This document shows, piece after piece, positions 33,465 through 44,730 of a stretch of 64,000 nucleotides of DNA. The translations under genes were made by a program, and so were the position numbers. Under the pieces are notes generated by a model that did no database searches, had not been told where the DNA came from, and worked only from the letters and a program-made list of their open reading frames with translations. Position 1 is the stretch's first letter, and each line of letters starts with the position of its first letter. The stretch is taken from assembly GCF_040183065.1 (NCBI RefSeq), contig NC_091119.1, positions 207,249,298 through 207,313,297 of the forward strand, given 5' to 3'. The stretch comes from Periplaneta americana (taxonomy: Eukaryota > Arthropoda > Insecta > Blattodea > Blattidae).

Positions 33465-34450
33465 ATTATTCGGAATATGTATGGTAAGACTTTCCTGTGT
33501 TAAATTTCAACATACCTCGTTAACATGTTTCGACCTATTTATGGGTAATCTTCAGAACTGGTCGTTGTTGGTCTTGGCGCCTCTTGTTTCTTGTGAGGGT
33601 GCATTCGTAGTGTAGAGTCAAAGAGTGTATGTGTTTTGAAGTTGAGTTGTGTGTTGAGAATTTCGTTGGGGTGTGTTTTTGTGTGTCTGTATATTTCATA
33701 TTGTTCTAGTGTGTTTAGTTTCTGGCTTTTTGGTTGGATGTGCAGTATTTCCATGTCTGTGTTGATGTCTCTGTGGGTGTGGTTAGCATTTGTGATGTGT
33801 TCTGCATATGTGGAGATGTTTTGTAATTTTGTTATGGCTGTGATGTGTTCTTTGTAACGTGTTTGAAATTATCTGTCTATCTATCCTATGTAGAAGTTGT
33901 TGCAGGTGTTACATTTGAGTTTGTATACGCCTGTGTAGTTGTATTTATTTGTTTGTGTTGTTTGTGTGTTGAGATGTTTTTGTAGTGTTATTTGTTCTGT
34001 ATGCGATGTTGTAATTTAATTTCTTGAATGAGGTTGCAATTTTGTGTGTGTTTTTGTTTTCGTATGTTAGTATGATGTATTTTTTGTGTTCTTGTGTTTG
34101 TGTTGTATTCTTATGTTTTTTGTGATTATGTTTTGTCTTTTGTATTATGTTGTCTATTATGTTAGGGTTGTATCCGTTTTCTTGTGCTATGTATTTGATT
34201 GTGTTTAGCTCTTCGTTGTAATCCTGTTGGTTCATTGGTATGTTGAGTAGTCTGTGTACCATTGTTCGGAATGCAGCTTGTTTGTGTTGTGTGGGGTGGT
34301 TGGATGTGTTGTGTATGTGTGTTGTTGTTGTTTTTCTGTATACTTTGAATGTGTGTTTGTTGTCTACTTTTGTTGTTGTGATGTCTAGAAAATTTATGGA
34401 TTTGTTGTTGAAATTTAACAGAGGAAAGTCTTACCATACATATTCCGAAG
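33465..34450 (-). mobile_element. Penelope-like element with RT C-terminus and GIY-YIG remnant
   Basis: The minus-strand frame 34262-33945 reads MVHRLLNIPMNQQDYNEELN, then IKYIAQENGYNPNIIDNII, the thumb-to-linker part of Penelope reverse transcriptase. Downstream frames give a degenerate NFYIG nuclease core and MEILHIQPKSQKLNTLEQYE. Inverted terminal pieces GGTAAGACTTTCCT and AGGAAAGTCTTACC lie at about 33482 and 34425. Multiple stops. Confidence 0.78.
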
Positions 34451-34489
34451 TGATACAGTGTTAAAAGTTGTGTAATCAAGATGTATAAA

Positions 34490-35215
34490 TTATTCATTGC
34501 TTTTTATTGTTCACTTTAACACTTGATTAAAACTATAAAAACTTTCTAGAGTTAAAACGTTAAAAGCGTTATAATTTTATTTAATTAAATTATTCCATTT
34601 AATCCATTTTGAATCTTGCGTACACTACTTTTAACACATGAATATAATTAATTGATCAACTAGCAGACTTACTCGTGTTAATTATGTAAGATTTGTGCGG
34701 CTTACAACTGTTTCAGTGCTTCACGCACCATCCTCAGAGCCTACTAGATCTCGGCGTCATCTCGAACTTCTCTGTCTGTTATGTGGGTGTGTTTGATTGT
34801 TGAAAGGTGTTGAAGAGTGGAGTCAAATAGTGTGTGTGTACTGAAATTGATCTGTGTGTTGAGAATTTGATCGGGGTGTGTTTTAGTGTGTTTGTATATT
34901 TCATAAATATAAAACTCAACACACTAGAACAATATGAAATATACAAACACACTAAAACACACCCCGATCAAATTCTCAACACACAGATCAATTTCAGTAC
35001 ACACACACTATTTGTCTCCACTCTTCAACACCTTTTAACAATCAAACACACCCACATAACAGGCAGAGAAGTTCGAGATGACGCCGAGATCTAGTAGGCT
35101 CTGAGGATGGCGCGTGAAGCACTGAAACAGCTGTAAGCCGCACAATTCTTACATAATTAACACGAGTAAGTCCACTAGTTAATCAATTAATTATATTCCA
35201 TTTAATTCCGTTATT
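34490..35215. mobile_element. Penelope-like foldback, near-perfect palindrome
   Basis: 34650-34905 is followed almost immediately by its inverted copy at 34905-35185. The arms share TCAGAGCCTACTAGATCTCG, TGAGAATTTGATCGGGGTGT and GTTGTGTGT-type blocks. Only a few bases separate them, so single strands would fold into a hairpin of about 260 bp. It contains only the end of the Penelope frame (LNTLEQYEIYKH). Confidence 0.75.
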
Positions 35216-35333
35216 TACTTCAGTGTTGTCATATCAATCAGGAAGCGAGAGAAGAAACTGCGCAAGTGGAAGGGTTAGAAGACAACAAGCTTGCGATTTA
35301 AAAGTAAATGAGGGAGTATGCTTTGTTCTTTAC

Positions 35334-35468
35334 CTTAATCACTGTGGGTGGAAAAGCAACCCATGAACAGCACAGCAGAACAAATGTTATCTTGTATTGT
35401 GAAAACAAAAGGATGATCAGCCTGGAATATTTCAGGAAAAGTAAAGGATACGCCGTCTATCTGCATAC
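35334..35468 (-). CDS. Serpin alternative RCL exon, cassette 8
   Basis: Acceptor TATTTTCTAG, phase bases GT, then 43 residues and TAA. One base later (TAAG) comes the donor GTAAAG. Loop MQIDGVSFTFPEI, signature FQADHPFVFTIQD, strand AVLFMGCFS, ending THSD. All core positions of the serpin signature are kept, although Cys replaces the usual Arg after the Gly. P1 by spacing is Gly-Val, with Phe nearby, so the target class is unclear (elastase- or chymotrypsin-like). No close duplicate in this window. Confidence 0.88.
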
Positions 35469-36405
35469 CTAGAAAATATCAACACGTGTAGTCAAAGCTC
35501 TTGCTACGATCATGTTCCAATGGCAGAAGTTGATGGCAACAAAATGCTCGTGTCAGCAATTTCCACGAAGAAACTGAATAAAACCACAATGAGAGGATGC
35601 ATAGCAATTTGTCATTATCAATAAGCATTTATTTGCACTACTTGGCATGTGTTGAGGAAGAGATCTATTTACAATTCAGTATTGAAAAATAATCCAGACC
35701 TAAGCAATTTACACATTCTTAAGTTTAAAAATAAAGTGAAAATGTTTGTATGATATTTGATAAATTTTATTACAATTTTTTTTAAGTGTTACTAGCATTA
35801 TATGGTACTAATTTTTATTGTATTTATCTGATGCATGTAACCTATAAGATAAAACATTGTAATAAATATAAATAGATCATTTTCTTAATTAATAACAGTG
35901 TATATCTCCAATAAATGATTCCTTAGCATCGCCACAGATACACTTGATTGTACTTGTCACTAGAAAGTTATTGAAATTTATATTTTCCCCACCATTCATA
36001 AAATATTTTGATATGATACCTCTTGCACAAAAGGGGAGATCTATAACTGAAACTCGATTAATATATTTCAGTATTATTTGTATTTATCCTGGTAATAATG
36101 AACAGTTTGACTCGTAGACATTTTGTTTTTACAGCATTAACTTCCCATGATTGTACGAGAAGATTCGAAGAGAACGGCAGTTACGTAGACATTCAGCTCC
36201 CCACTACTACCATTAATGCACAACACAATGTCAATACGGCGGTTGCTGTCGTCTGCGATACAACGAACTTTTCTGTTGATTTTCGAGTTTGGCATTTTTT
36301 CCGGTTATTATATGCTTATTTAAGTTGTGTTAACTCTCGCTAGTGGTTTTATATTTTATTTTATCCATCTTAGTATTTATTTCATTATTGTAAATATTTT
36401 TGTTT
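35469..36405. other. Serpin intron, no feature recognised
   Basis: AT-rich. The 81-codon plus-strand frame at 36098-36343 has no domain I can place, and I do not call it a gene. Confidence 0.4.
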
Positions 36406-36410
36406 ATCAC

Positions 36411-36445
<35 letters not shown>

Positions 36446-36492
36446 AATTATTTTGTATTACAATCTTTGTATCATTTCTGTCACGATTATTC

Positions 36493-36549
<57 letters not shown>

Positions 36550-36560
36550 TGTTGTTGTTA
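36406..36560. repeat. (ATT)n microsatellites
   Basis: Two ATT runs (about 36409-36442 and 36494-36548) separated by 50 bases. They generate poly-Ile and poly-Tyr frames. Confidence 0.9.
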
Positions 36561-36729
36561 CTATTATTTTATATCATCAGCATTATTATTTGAACCCTGT
36601 AAAATTTATGTAGACTACTGGACTGTACCCGAGCACGAGCATATGCTCATTTTGGGTATCTATCCAAATGTATTTTTTTTTTATTGGGTTATTTTACGAC
36701 GCTGTATCAACATCTAGGTTATTTAGCGT

Positions 36730-36935
36730 CTGAATGAGATGAAGGTGATAATGCCGGTGAAATGAGTCCGGGGTCCAGCACCGAAAGTTACCCAGCATTT
36801 GCTCGTATTGGGTTGAGGGAAAACCCCGGAAAAAACCTCAACCAGGTAACTTGCCCTGACCGGGATTCGAACCCGGGCCACCTGGTTTCGCAGCCAGACG
36901 CGCTGACCGTTACTCCACAGGTGTGGACTCCAAAT
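36730..36935 (-). mobile_element. tRNA-derived SINE
   Basis: On the minus strand the tRNA-like head lies at about 36930-36855, with B box GGGTTCGAATCCCGG. The body GTTACCTGGTTGAGGTTTTT matches the SINE at 52432-52685. Next to it is a short AATTTGAATTTG repeat (36950-36985). Confidence 0.75.
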
Positions 36936-36985
36936 GTAAATTGTAAGTAAATTTGAATTTGAATTTATTTGAATTTGAATTTACT

Positions 36986-38392
36986 TGGATGCTCACAGTT
37001 TTCCGTTGCAAACTAATGCTGTAAGATACAATATAAATCTGAAAAACATACTGAACTGTATACAATGACCTCCTCTTCAACTGGAAGGTAAGCCGATAGA
37101 TCTACTACATACCCGGTCAATTGTTCTAAATATCTGTGTTACAAAACACTTAGTGGCCATATTGCTACGGAATTGCAAATATCACAGGCAATATTTGCTT
37201 GCAAAATTCTGTTCCTACACATAAAAAGTCGGTTTCATATGAGACATACTTTGTCATAAGTTTTACAAGTTTTTCACCAATTTAGAGTCAACGGCAACTC
37301 GGAAGGTGGTAGTCTGCTAATGTTTGCGTCCAGAGAGACGGATAGAGAGAGCAAGGCACGAGCACATGCAATACAAATAGCGCAGGAGAGAATTTAAATT
37401 ATCAAAAGGCAATAATGATCATAGCCGTTGATTACTGTAAGCATGACACCAAACAAAAACTCTTTCCTTCACTAACAATATTCTTTGTACGGTTCTCAAT
37501 TCCACACCACATGCTTCTGAATCGTTTCTTGCACATTGGCAACGTTGCAGCCAGCATCAAGATGGCCGGCAGCATCAGCATTCTGCTCGTCAACGTTTTT
37601 AAAATAATTATACATTTTAAACATTATTTTTCGCGCCTGCCTGTGCAATACTTGTCTTTTTACAGTCTCTTCTTCCATTTATTTATCTTACACACACACA
37701 GTAAATGTTAAAGTAAGCATATGAAAGTATCATTTTTTGTTTCACCACAGTTACCAGAACAGGGCACGGAAAGATATAGTTTATGTCAAAATGAAACACT
37801 ACTTTTTAAACCAGTATGAAGCTTATTATAAAAATATATCACCACAATTTAATAGCTGAAAATCAAAATTCAAGATGAAAATACTCCTTGAAAGATTTAA
37901 AACTAATTCCTGATCTACGTAGAGAATCTGCTGTTTCTAAATCAAAGATTGGTTCCTAGTTAGGATTTCCTATGATAGCACTTCATAGAAATTGTTATGC
38001 ACAAAAGAAGAAATTATGGAACACTTGGAAGCTGTGAATCTTTCAAAACGTCTGTACAGCTTACCGCCAAATAATCATGAATCACAAAATAATAGGCTAA
38101 TTCCAATAGAAGGAAACTTGAACTTATTTTGGAATATAAAAATGTAATTAAGTTAATTTCACATCTGAATCATAAGAAAATTTCGACAAATTCTCATACT
38201 GGCTAGTGAGTTGTATAGCCACCACCACCACACCCCTACCACCTGCAGTCTGACGAAGGCATAGGCCTATTGGCACTTTAAAGTTCCCTTCTACATTTTA
38301 TAGAGTAGAAAAAGCACAGTTTTGCACTAATTTATCGGAGTGAAATCAGTGGCTTGCATAATGACTTCATCATTTATCTCACTTAACATGCA
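36986..38392. other. Serpin intron, no feature recognised
   Basis: Mixed sequence with no recognisable repeat or frame. A 98-codon plus-strand frame at 37415-37711 shows no domain. Confidence 0.4.
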
Positions 38393-38519
38393 AAACGACC
38401 CAAAATCAACACAGCAGCGGATTTTTTTTTTTTTTTTTCAGAACGAAAACAAAGGGATGGTGACCTGAAAGATCTTTGAAGTTTTGGTGCATACAAGCTT
38501 AATTTCCCGCACATCATAT
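38393..38519 (-). pseudogene. Serpin RCL exon, cassette 7, frameshifted
   Basis: Clearly homologous to cassettes 2-4. The acceptor TGTTTTCTAG is intact, and the loop reads MMCGKLSLYAPKL in phase. One-base deletions before AGATCTTT and before CCATCCC then throw the signature (HPFVFVL) into another frame. A run of 18 A (minus strand) replaces the GAGAACC-type linker. The end, SAAVLILGRFAC then TAA, survives in the shifted frame. As it stands the exon would give a truncated serpin. It is an older relative of the 54-58 kb cluster and shares a trailing microsatellite. Confidence 0.8.
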
Positions 38520-38643
38520 CTAGAAAACAGCAATATGGAATTCATGTGCTATCCAAGTGGCTGCTCTATTTGAAGCTCAACTGTTTTAAATCAGTAGAAC
38601 AACTACAGCACTAGACTGGAGTTCGAATTCTGGCAAGTCATCT

Positions 38644-38657
38644 ATTATTATTATTAT

Positions 38658-38698
<41 letters not shown>

Positions 38699-38735
38699 TT
38701 CTTCTTCTTCTTCATCATCATCATCATCATCATCT
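38644..38735. repeat. Compound microsatellite (ATT)(ACT)(TTC)(ATC)
   Basis: Consecutive trinucleotide runs that change motif three times. It occupies the same position relative to cassette 7 as the (AAT)n/(GAT)n tract does to cassettes 2-4. Confidence 0.9.
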
Positions 38736-39174
38736 TTCATGCACTAGGCATTTTTGCTTATAGTAACTGCATTGCATCCTTCCAGTGTTTGGGTGGTCGT
38801 CCGATGACTGGTAGTTATAAAACTGGTGCGGAAGTCTGGAGCTCTTCATTCTGTCTAAGTATGCTTTCCATCTGTCCCATAGTCACTTATTTTTTCGTTG
38901 ATGTCGAAAATTTCTAGTTCTGAACAAATATCTTCATCCATCTTGTCTAGTTTAATATAACCTGCAAAATACTTGAGGATATACCACTACTGCTACCGCC
39001 GCCCACCACTGCCAGCCCCACCACCCCTACTGCTGTTGTATCAAAAACCAACAGGACACAAACTAAATGAATTCCTGCAGCAAACAGAGATGTCCAGTGT
39101 GTGCAAGTCTTCACCAATAAATGAATCAAGAACACGGATCCATTTCTCATAACTTCATTACGAGACACAACTTA

Positions 39175-39179
39175 AATAT

Positions 39180-39235
<56 letters not shown>

Positions 39236-40310
39236 TCTTTATTTATACTGGCAGAGTTAAGGCCATAGGGCCTTCTCTTACACTCTCCCAGGGTACAAAG
39301 TATACAAGCAGTTAAAATTTAACAAAAAGTTAAAGAACAGAATACTGACATATTACAAAAAAAAATAATAATAATAGCATAATAAAATCGACACTAAACA
39401 ACATGAAAATAATACAATAATAGAAAAAAGAAAGTAAAATACATTGGAATATAGTGAAAGCAACTCACTTAGTACAAATGGTTAATATGGAAAACGTAAG
39501 GTAGAATATAACAAAATGGAATGTAATAAAATAATAATAAAAAAGAAAATAAATACGAATATTAAATAAAATTCACAATAAAAAGGCTATGCTAATAAGT
39601 TCATCGGCTGATAAAGAGAACAAAAAGGGGAAAGGAAGGAAAGAAATATATAGCCTATATTTTTACAAAACTATCACAGAGAAAAGGGCTTATAACTGAA
39701 AGGAATCTGAATTGAAAAAGTGCAATTTTAATTTATTTTTTAAACTAGACAATGTCCGACAGTCTCTGACATGTTGTGGTAGAGAGTTCCAGAGATGAGC
39801 TGCAGAGACCGTGAAAGATGAAGAGTAGAAGGATGTTCTGTGTTTAGGAATGGAGAGTGTGATATGGTGTTGTGAGCGAGTATCTATTTCGTGATATGAG
39901 GACAAATGTTGAAAACGAGAAGCTAGGTAGCTAGGGTTAGAGGTTGAAGAATACTGAAGAGTAAAGTGAGAGAGTGAATAGTTCTTTGCTCTTTGAGACG
40001 GGCCCAGGACAGTGTATTTAGTGAAGGTGTGATACGGTCAGATCTACGGACGTTGCAAATAAATCGAAAGCATGCATTATGAACACGCTGTAGTCTGTCT
40101 GTCAGTCTCATGTTAAGGTCAGTGTAGAGAGTGTCACAGTAATCAAAATGAGGCATCAAGAGCGACTGCACTAAATTCTTCTTGAGAAGCAACGGAAGGA
40201 AATTTCGAATTCTTTTTAGTGAGTGAATTTTCATAAAAACTATTTTACATGTGAGCTTGTACTGAAAGGCTACGGCAAAAATGGCCTGACTATCAACTCC
40301 AACCATTTCA
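39175..40310 (-). mobile_element. CR1-like LINE, 5'-truncated
   Basis: Minus-strand frames encode the reverse-transcriptase C-terminus: LVQSLLMPHFDYCDTLYTDL, LQRVHNACFRFICNVRRSDR, then, after a small frameshift, SFYSSSFTVSAAHLWNSLPQ and LKNKLKLHFF. The 3' end has the GGCCATAGGGCCTTCTCTTA hairpin and an (AAT)n tail at 39181-39232, both shared with the plus-strand copy at 61790-62660. Confidence 0.8.
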
Positions 40311-41471
40311 TAAATATAATATTTCTTCTTGTTCCATATGACGCTCTGTTATTTGAGATGCTAAAACATTGCCCAATTCATAATTTTTGGTTAAATTCCT
40401 TAATATTTTGATGGAAAATAGTTAAATTACGTACATGTACTGTGTTTGGAGTATTCATTATTTGAAAGTTCAACATTAATGAAATCATCACTTAAATGAA
40501 CTTCGTTTTAAACATCTTAAGAATTAATATAAGAAGGAGAAGCACTAACATCGAGCAGCACTGGAATAATACAGCTCATTACACCAGACAATTGAAGTTC
40601 CACAATATGGGCTGTTCCACATAAGTTCTCGACGAATTTCTTCATTCTAAAAAGCAAGTGTAGGTTATGTGTGTTCAGTTTTCTCAAATTAACTAATATT
40701 TGTTTTTAATTACTCGATAAGATAGTTTGAAACTTGCATAAAATACAATAAATGGTACCACAATAGAAGACCGCTGGCTTCAAAGAGGTAAATACTAAGT
40801 GTTAAATCTCTGGAAACCTGTTACCAAGTTCTACTTAATAAGTCTGACGAATGGCTCACTGTTTACTATGTAGACTTACAACAGAATTAAATATTAATTC
40901 CATTTTTTAAGTGGAAAAAGAAATAGGTTTTGCTCCTCATAATACAGATAGAGCAAAAAAAAAAATTATAATAAGACTTATAGAATATGGTCCATACTGG
41001 TGGTGTAAATGGTTTTGTTGTAACAACATTTGGATATTCCAGTCTATTTCATATGCACTATCCAACAACTACAGAAGATATGAAACAAAGAATTAGAGAA
41101 GCCTGTATGTCTCTCAGCTGTGCTGAAGGTCTCCGTGCAGTCACGGATGTTAGGAGGAGATCAGAACATTGTTTAGCACAGAGTGGCGGACATTGGAACA
41201 CTTACTATGAAGAGTGTACGTACATAAACAACATACAACATTTCTCAGAAAATACCATTTTTGTTGCTTTGTGAGTAAACAATAAAAATTAGAAAAAAAA
41301 AAGTTTCAGTAAAAGTTGTTTCTTTTTAAAAGTAGTTTCCAATGGCACCTTCAATGACCCATGTTCTCATTTGAAATTTCGTAGTTGACCACAGGTATCC
41401 CTACTTCCGGTTTGTTACGGGAAATGGTACTACCACCAATCCATTATTTACATAGGTTTTGGTTATCAACA
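40311..41471. other. Serpin intron, no feature recognised
   Basis: AT-rich with short frames. Nothing supportable as a gene, RNA or intact mobile element. Confidence 0.4.
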
Positions 41472-41946
41472 TTTTTTTATGCTCGACCATGCTGAAATGT
41501 AGTAATTATACACCTGGTAGCAGTACTTTAATGCATGTCATTAAAGTACACCTATTCATTAAAGTTCAGGTTTTCGATTATTCTCGAATATGCAATCGAA
41601 AGACGACGAGGGAAACGTCACGGAGGCTGGAAATCCAATACTGTCGCAGAAGGTTATGTTCTGTTACTATAATATTAGCGTTAATTCTAAATATTCAAAT
41701 AAAATCAATTTGTCATCTCGTTTTTCAATTCTAAATCAATTTCCAGGTTATACCAAAATTAGTTCATGTTATTCTCTACATCAAGGTCAATGCCATTATT
41801 GTTCCTTGGAAAAAATCAATACTTTCGCGTCTGCGCACATCTCACACGAGCTATCACAAGGTCACTTCCGATCTTGAGTCAGATACAAATAAAATGAATA
41901 CGTCTGAATAATTTCAAGTTAGAAATATGGTCGAGCATAAAAAGTC
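41472..41946. mobile_element. MITE with TTTTTATGCTCGACCAT termini
   Basis: The 17-base terminal inverted repeat TTTTTATGCTCGACCAT lies at about 41475 and, inverted, at about 41929. Length about 470 bp. A small internal palindrome (TACTTTAATGCATGTCATTAAAGTA) follows the left end. No coding capacity; superfamily not assigned. Confidence 0.6.
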
Positions 41947-42004
41947 GTATGAAACTTGCCTATAATGGTAATTAAGACGCTCGTATGAAAATTATGAAGT
42001 GTCT

Positions 42005-42052
42005 GTGTCTGTGTCTGCGTGCGTGCGTGCGTGTGTGTGTGTGTGTGTGTGT
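42005..42052. repeat. (GT)n/(GCGT)n microsatellite
   Basis: GTCTGTGT and GCGTGCGT units followed by a pure GT run. Confidence 0.9.
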
Positions 42053-42081
42053 GTCTATATACATATATATAATCAAACACT

Positions 42082-42232
42082 CCAATAACACTAGATTTGA
42101 GGGAGGTGGGATATAATGATAGAGACTGGATTAATCTTGCTCAGGATAGGGACCGATGGCGGGCTTATGTGAGGGCGGCAATGAACCTCCAGGTTCCTTA
42201 AAAGCCAGTAAGTAAGTAAGACCAATAACACT
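42082..42232 (+). mobile_element. RTE-like LINE, extreme 3' end only
   Basis: A 129-bp insertion (42093-42221) encodes the last residues of the RTE-like frame (DRDWINLAQDRDRWRAYVRA) and ends in AAGTAAGTAAG. It is flanked by the 11-base duplication CCAATAACACT. It shows the family's tail repeat and target-site behaviour. Confidence 0.85.
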
Positions 42233-42831
42233 GGCAGACCACAAGGATCCTGAATTCTAGAAAACAAAAATTTCTAAATGTTTGAAGAACAGTAATTAGT
42301 GTATAAATGTTGAAAAAAGTGATAAACTTATAATTAAAATTGAACATTTTAATTCATGCCCTTAAAAAGATTAATCAGATACACTACATATTATAAACAA
42401 TGAGACATAAATATATATAACAAATAAAATGTATAATCAAATTTAATTCAACCTGAATAAATTTTCCAGATTTAGTTTTATTCTTCAGGACACGGCCAGG
42501 AACTTTGTTCTTGTGGACTGCTCAGTTGTCCGGATTATCCGGGTGTAACGAGCCCAACAGAGTAGGCGACCTGTCTGGCCAGTTCCAAAACGTTGGAAAT
42601 ATCAAGTTCCAGGACATAGTGGAATATCCAAAAGCCTAATTCCAAAAACAGGTTTTAGCTAATAAACGGTTTTTGTTCCAATAATTAATGCTATAAAATT
42701 TTTTTTTTTCTATTTTTGCTGTAAGTACAAAAAAAAAATGTTTTATTTTCACATTTGAATATTTATTGCATTAAGACTTCATTTTACATGTTCAATTACA
42801 ATACAGCATGCTACTAGTAACTTAGTTTTAC
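42233..42831 (-). other. Serpin intron; start of the cassette 6 module
   Basis: From about 42640 the sequence matches the cassette 1 module at about 62690 onward. Upstream there is nothing recognisable. Confidence 0.45.
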
Positions 42832-42971
42832 CTGTACAAACTAAACATGTGAAATCCTGCCAGCAAACAAAACAATTTCTGACTTCTTGTCCTGGATCAG
42901 AAATGCAAATGGGTGGTCAGCAATGAATTGTGGGGGAGGCCTTGGCATACTGCACAGCATCATGACGACAG
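42832..42971 (-). CDS. Serpin alternative RCL exon, cassette 6 (P1 Cys)
   Basis: Acceptor TTGCTTCCCAG, phase bases CT, then 42 residues and TAG. TTTGTACAG comes next, with a strong donor GTAAAA, so the stop sits nine bases inside the exon. Loop VVMMLCSMPRPPPQ, signature FIADHPFAFLIQD, strand IVLFAGRISHV. By spacing P1-P1' is Cys-Ser, an unusual bait residue. The sister cassette at 62.9 kb has Arg at the same position. The exon and 1 kb of flanking intron are a duplicate of that module. Intact. Confidence 0.9.
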
Positions 42972-43383
42972 CTGGGAAGCAAGGACACACAGACAGATCA
43001 AACCTCACGTGTTGTTGTGTGAGTCAACGGAAATAATAACTTTGTTTTAATGGTTTATATGATGAAGTTGGTCTGAATTCTTGCGCACATGAAGTGGCTC
43101 TCAGACAGTTGTAGTCCCCAATTTAACACGTGTAATTATTTCCAAGTAGGATTTTTAAGCCCTCATACCTTTGAAATTAAAAGACTGACGATGTCTGTTC
43201 ATTCAATAACGTACTTTACTTCAACTTCTCTTTTTCTGAGTAGAAAGAAAATGAACAACACAAGCAGCACAAACGTTTTAAGATTGACTTTCAGACAATC
43301 CAATATTCATCAGATAATGTAAACAGTAAGGAAATACGATTCTTAAAATAGGACTTTTCAATTTAAGCACAGAGCAATAACAT
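42972..43383 (-). repeat. Duplicated intron module (cassette 6 side)
   Basis: Matches 63025-63415 closely (for example TCACGTGTTG, AAACGGAAATAATAACTTTG and ACCGACGATGTCTATTCATT with changes). It continues after the Tc1 insertion at 44731-44890, matching 63455-63600. Confidence 0.75.
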
Positions 43384-44730
43384 CACAGCAGAGTGCAAAT
43401 TAATCCGAACACGACATATTTTTACATTTTCTGTCATGTTGGCCTCACAGCTGCTCATACCGCTTTAATTGACATCTATAATACGTGTAATTCCATTGTT
43501 GAAGGTCTGTCATTATTTTTTTTTATAATATGTGACATTTTGCCTGTCATTTTGTACTTATAAGCATTTCAGTTGTGTTGAAGACTTAATACTGCAATCC
43601 TGCGTACATTCTGTCGTCTTCACAAATGGATACAACTCCACGAAAACAGTCTAAAATAATAACATTAGCAGAACATTCTTCTATGACACAGAGGCAAATT
43701 GCTGCAGAATGTCACATCGGTTTGGCTACTGTTAATTCGATCATAAAACGATACAGGGAGACTGGATCCATCACACCCCAGAAAAAAGGAAACTGTGGCC
43801 GGAAAAGGAAGACTTCACCTGCAGATGATCGTTTAATTGTCAGGAAAAGTAAATTAAATCCTAGACTAACTGCTGTCGACTTAACCCACGAGTTAATGGC
43901 TGCCACTGGGGCGAATATTCATGTCACAACAGTGCGGTGTAGGCTTTTGGAAGCTGGGCGAAGGGCTCGTAAGCCTATTAAGAAGCAACTGCTAACCCCT
44001 GTTATGTGCAAAAAATGCTTAATGTGGGCAAAATTACATCAACACTGGACAGTGAATGACTGGAAGAATGTACTTTTTTCCGATGAGTCTCATTTCGAAG
44101 TCCACGGCCACCATGTTTCTTACGTACGGAAAGGATCCGAAAAAGTAACAGCAGTTCATCTCCAACAAGCACCCAAATACCCCCCTAAAGTAATGTTTTG
44201 GGGTTGTTTTACACATGAAGGACCTGGAGCATTAATACCTATCAAGGGAATGATGTATTCTAACAAATATATTCACTTATTGGAAACCAGAATCGTACCC
44301 CAGCTGCAAAAATCATTTCCGGATGGCAGAGGTGTGTTCCAACAAGACCTGGCACCATGCCATACGTCTCGAAAAACTACAGAATTCTTCAACAAGAAGA
44401 ATATTCAGGTACTCCCCTGGCCAGGCAACTCAACCGACATCAACCCTATTGAGAACTTGTGGTCAATTTGCAAAAGAAGAATGCAAAAAATGGATTGTTC
44501 TACAAAGGAAAAGATGATTTCTGCCCTCATTGGTGTATGGTTTCCCGATGAAGAAATGAAGAATATTTGTGGGAAATTAGTGGAATCCATGCCAAATCGT
44601 CTCAGAGCTGTTATTAGGAACAAGGGAGGCCACATAGATTACTGAGGTATGTCTTAGATCCTTTTTTATCCCGTTTGAGTGTTTTTGCATAAGTAATTAC
44701 GTTGTTCGGATTAATTTGCACGCTACTGTA
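43384..44730 (+). mobile_element. Tc1-like transposon, apparently complete
   Basis: Inverted termini CAGTAGCGTGCAAATTAATC (right, reverse complement) and CAGCAGAGTGCAAATTAATC (left) bound 43386-44728. TA follows on the right; the left flank reads CA, probably a mutated TA. Comparison with the paralogous intron at 63.4 kb shows the uninterrupted target (AATAACATAC), so the insertion came after the module duplication. Confidence 0.9.
43626..44645 (+). CDS. Tc1-like transposase, DD34E, full length
   Basis: 339 residues, the usual length for the family, with no stop or frameshift. The N-terminal paired helix-turn-helix spans about 10-110 (SSMTQRQIAAECHIGLATVN, the GRKRKTS hook, then a second domain). 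The DDE nuclease follows: Asp in VLFSDESHF (about 153), Asp in FQQDLAPCH (about 243) and Glu in DINPIENLW, with 34 residues between the last two. It acts in the nucleus, cutting and joining the element's ends. The ATG is 240 bases inside the left terminus. Codons look undamaged, so the copy is young or conserved, but activity is not shown. Confidence 0.93.
   Translation: MDTTPRKQSKIITLAEHSSMTQRQIAAECHIGLATVNSIIKRYRETGSITPQKKGNCGRKRKTSPADDRLIVRKSKLNPRLTAVDLTHELMAATGANIHVTTVRCRLLEAGRRARKPIKKQLLTPVMCKKCLMWAKLHQHWTVNDWKNVLFSDESHFEVHGHHVSYVRKGSEKVTAVHLQQAPKYPPKVMFWGCFTHEGPGALIPIKGMMYSNKYIHLLETRIVPQLQKSFPDGRGVFQQDLAPCHTSRKTTEFFNKKNIQVLPWPGNSTDINPIENLWSICKRRMQKMDCSTKEKMISALIGVWFPDEEMKNICGKLVESMPNRLRAVIRNKGGHIDY

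Noticed and set aside
36400-36717. Tyrosine- and isoleucine-rich frame
   Set aside because: Produced entirely by (ATT)n microsatellites.
37415-37711. 98-codon plus-strand frame as a membrane protein
   Set aside because: Hydrophobic only because the sequence is T-rich. No start context, homology or splice signals.
41472-41946. Possible further serpin cassette in the 40-42 kb interval
   Set aside because: I searched for the antisense of the HPF core after an acceptor and found none. The inverted termini show a MITE instead.
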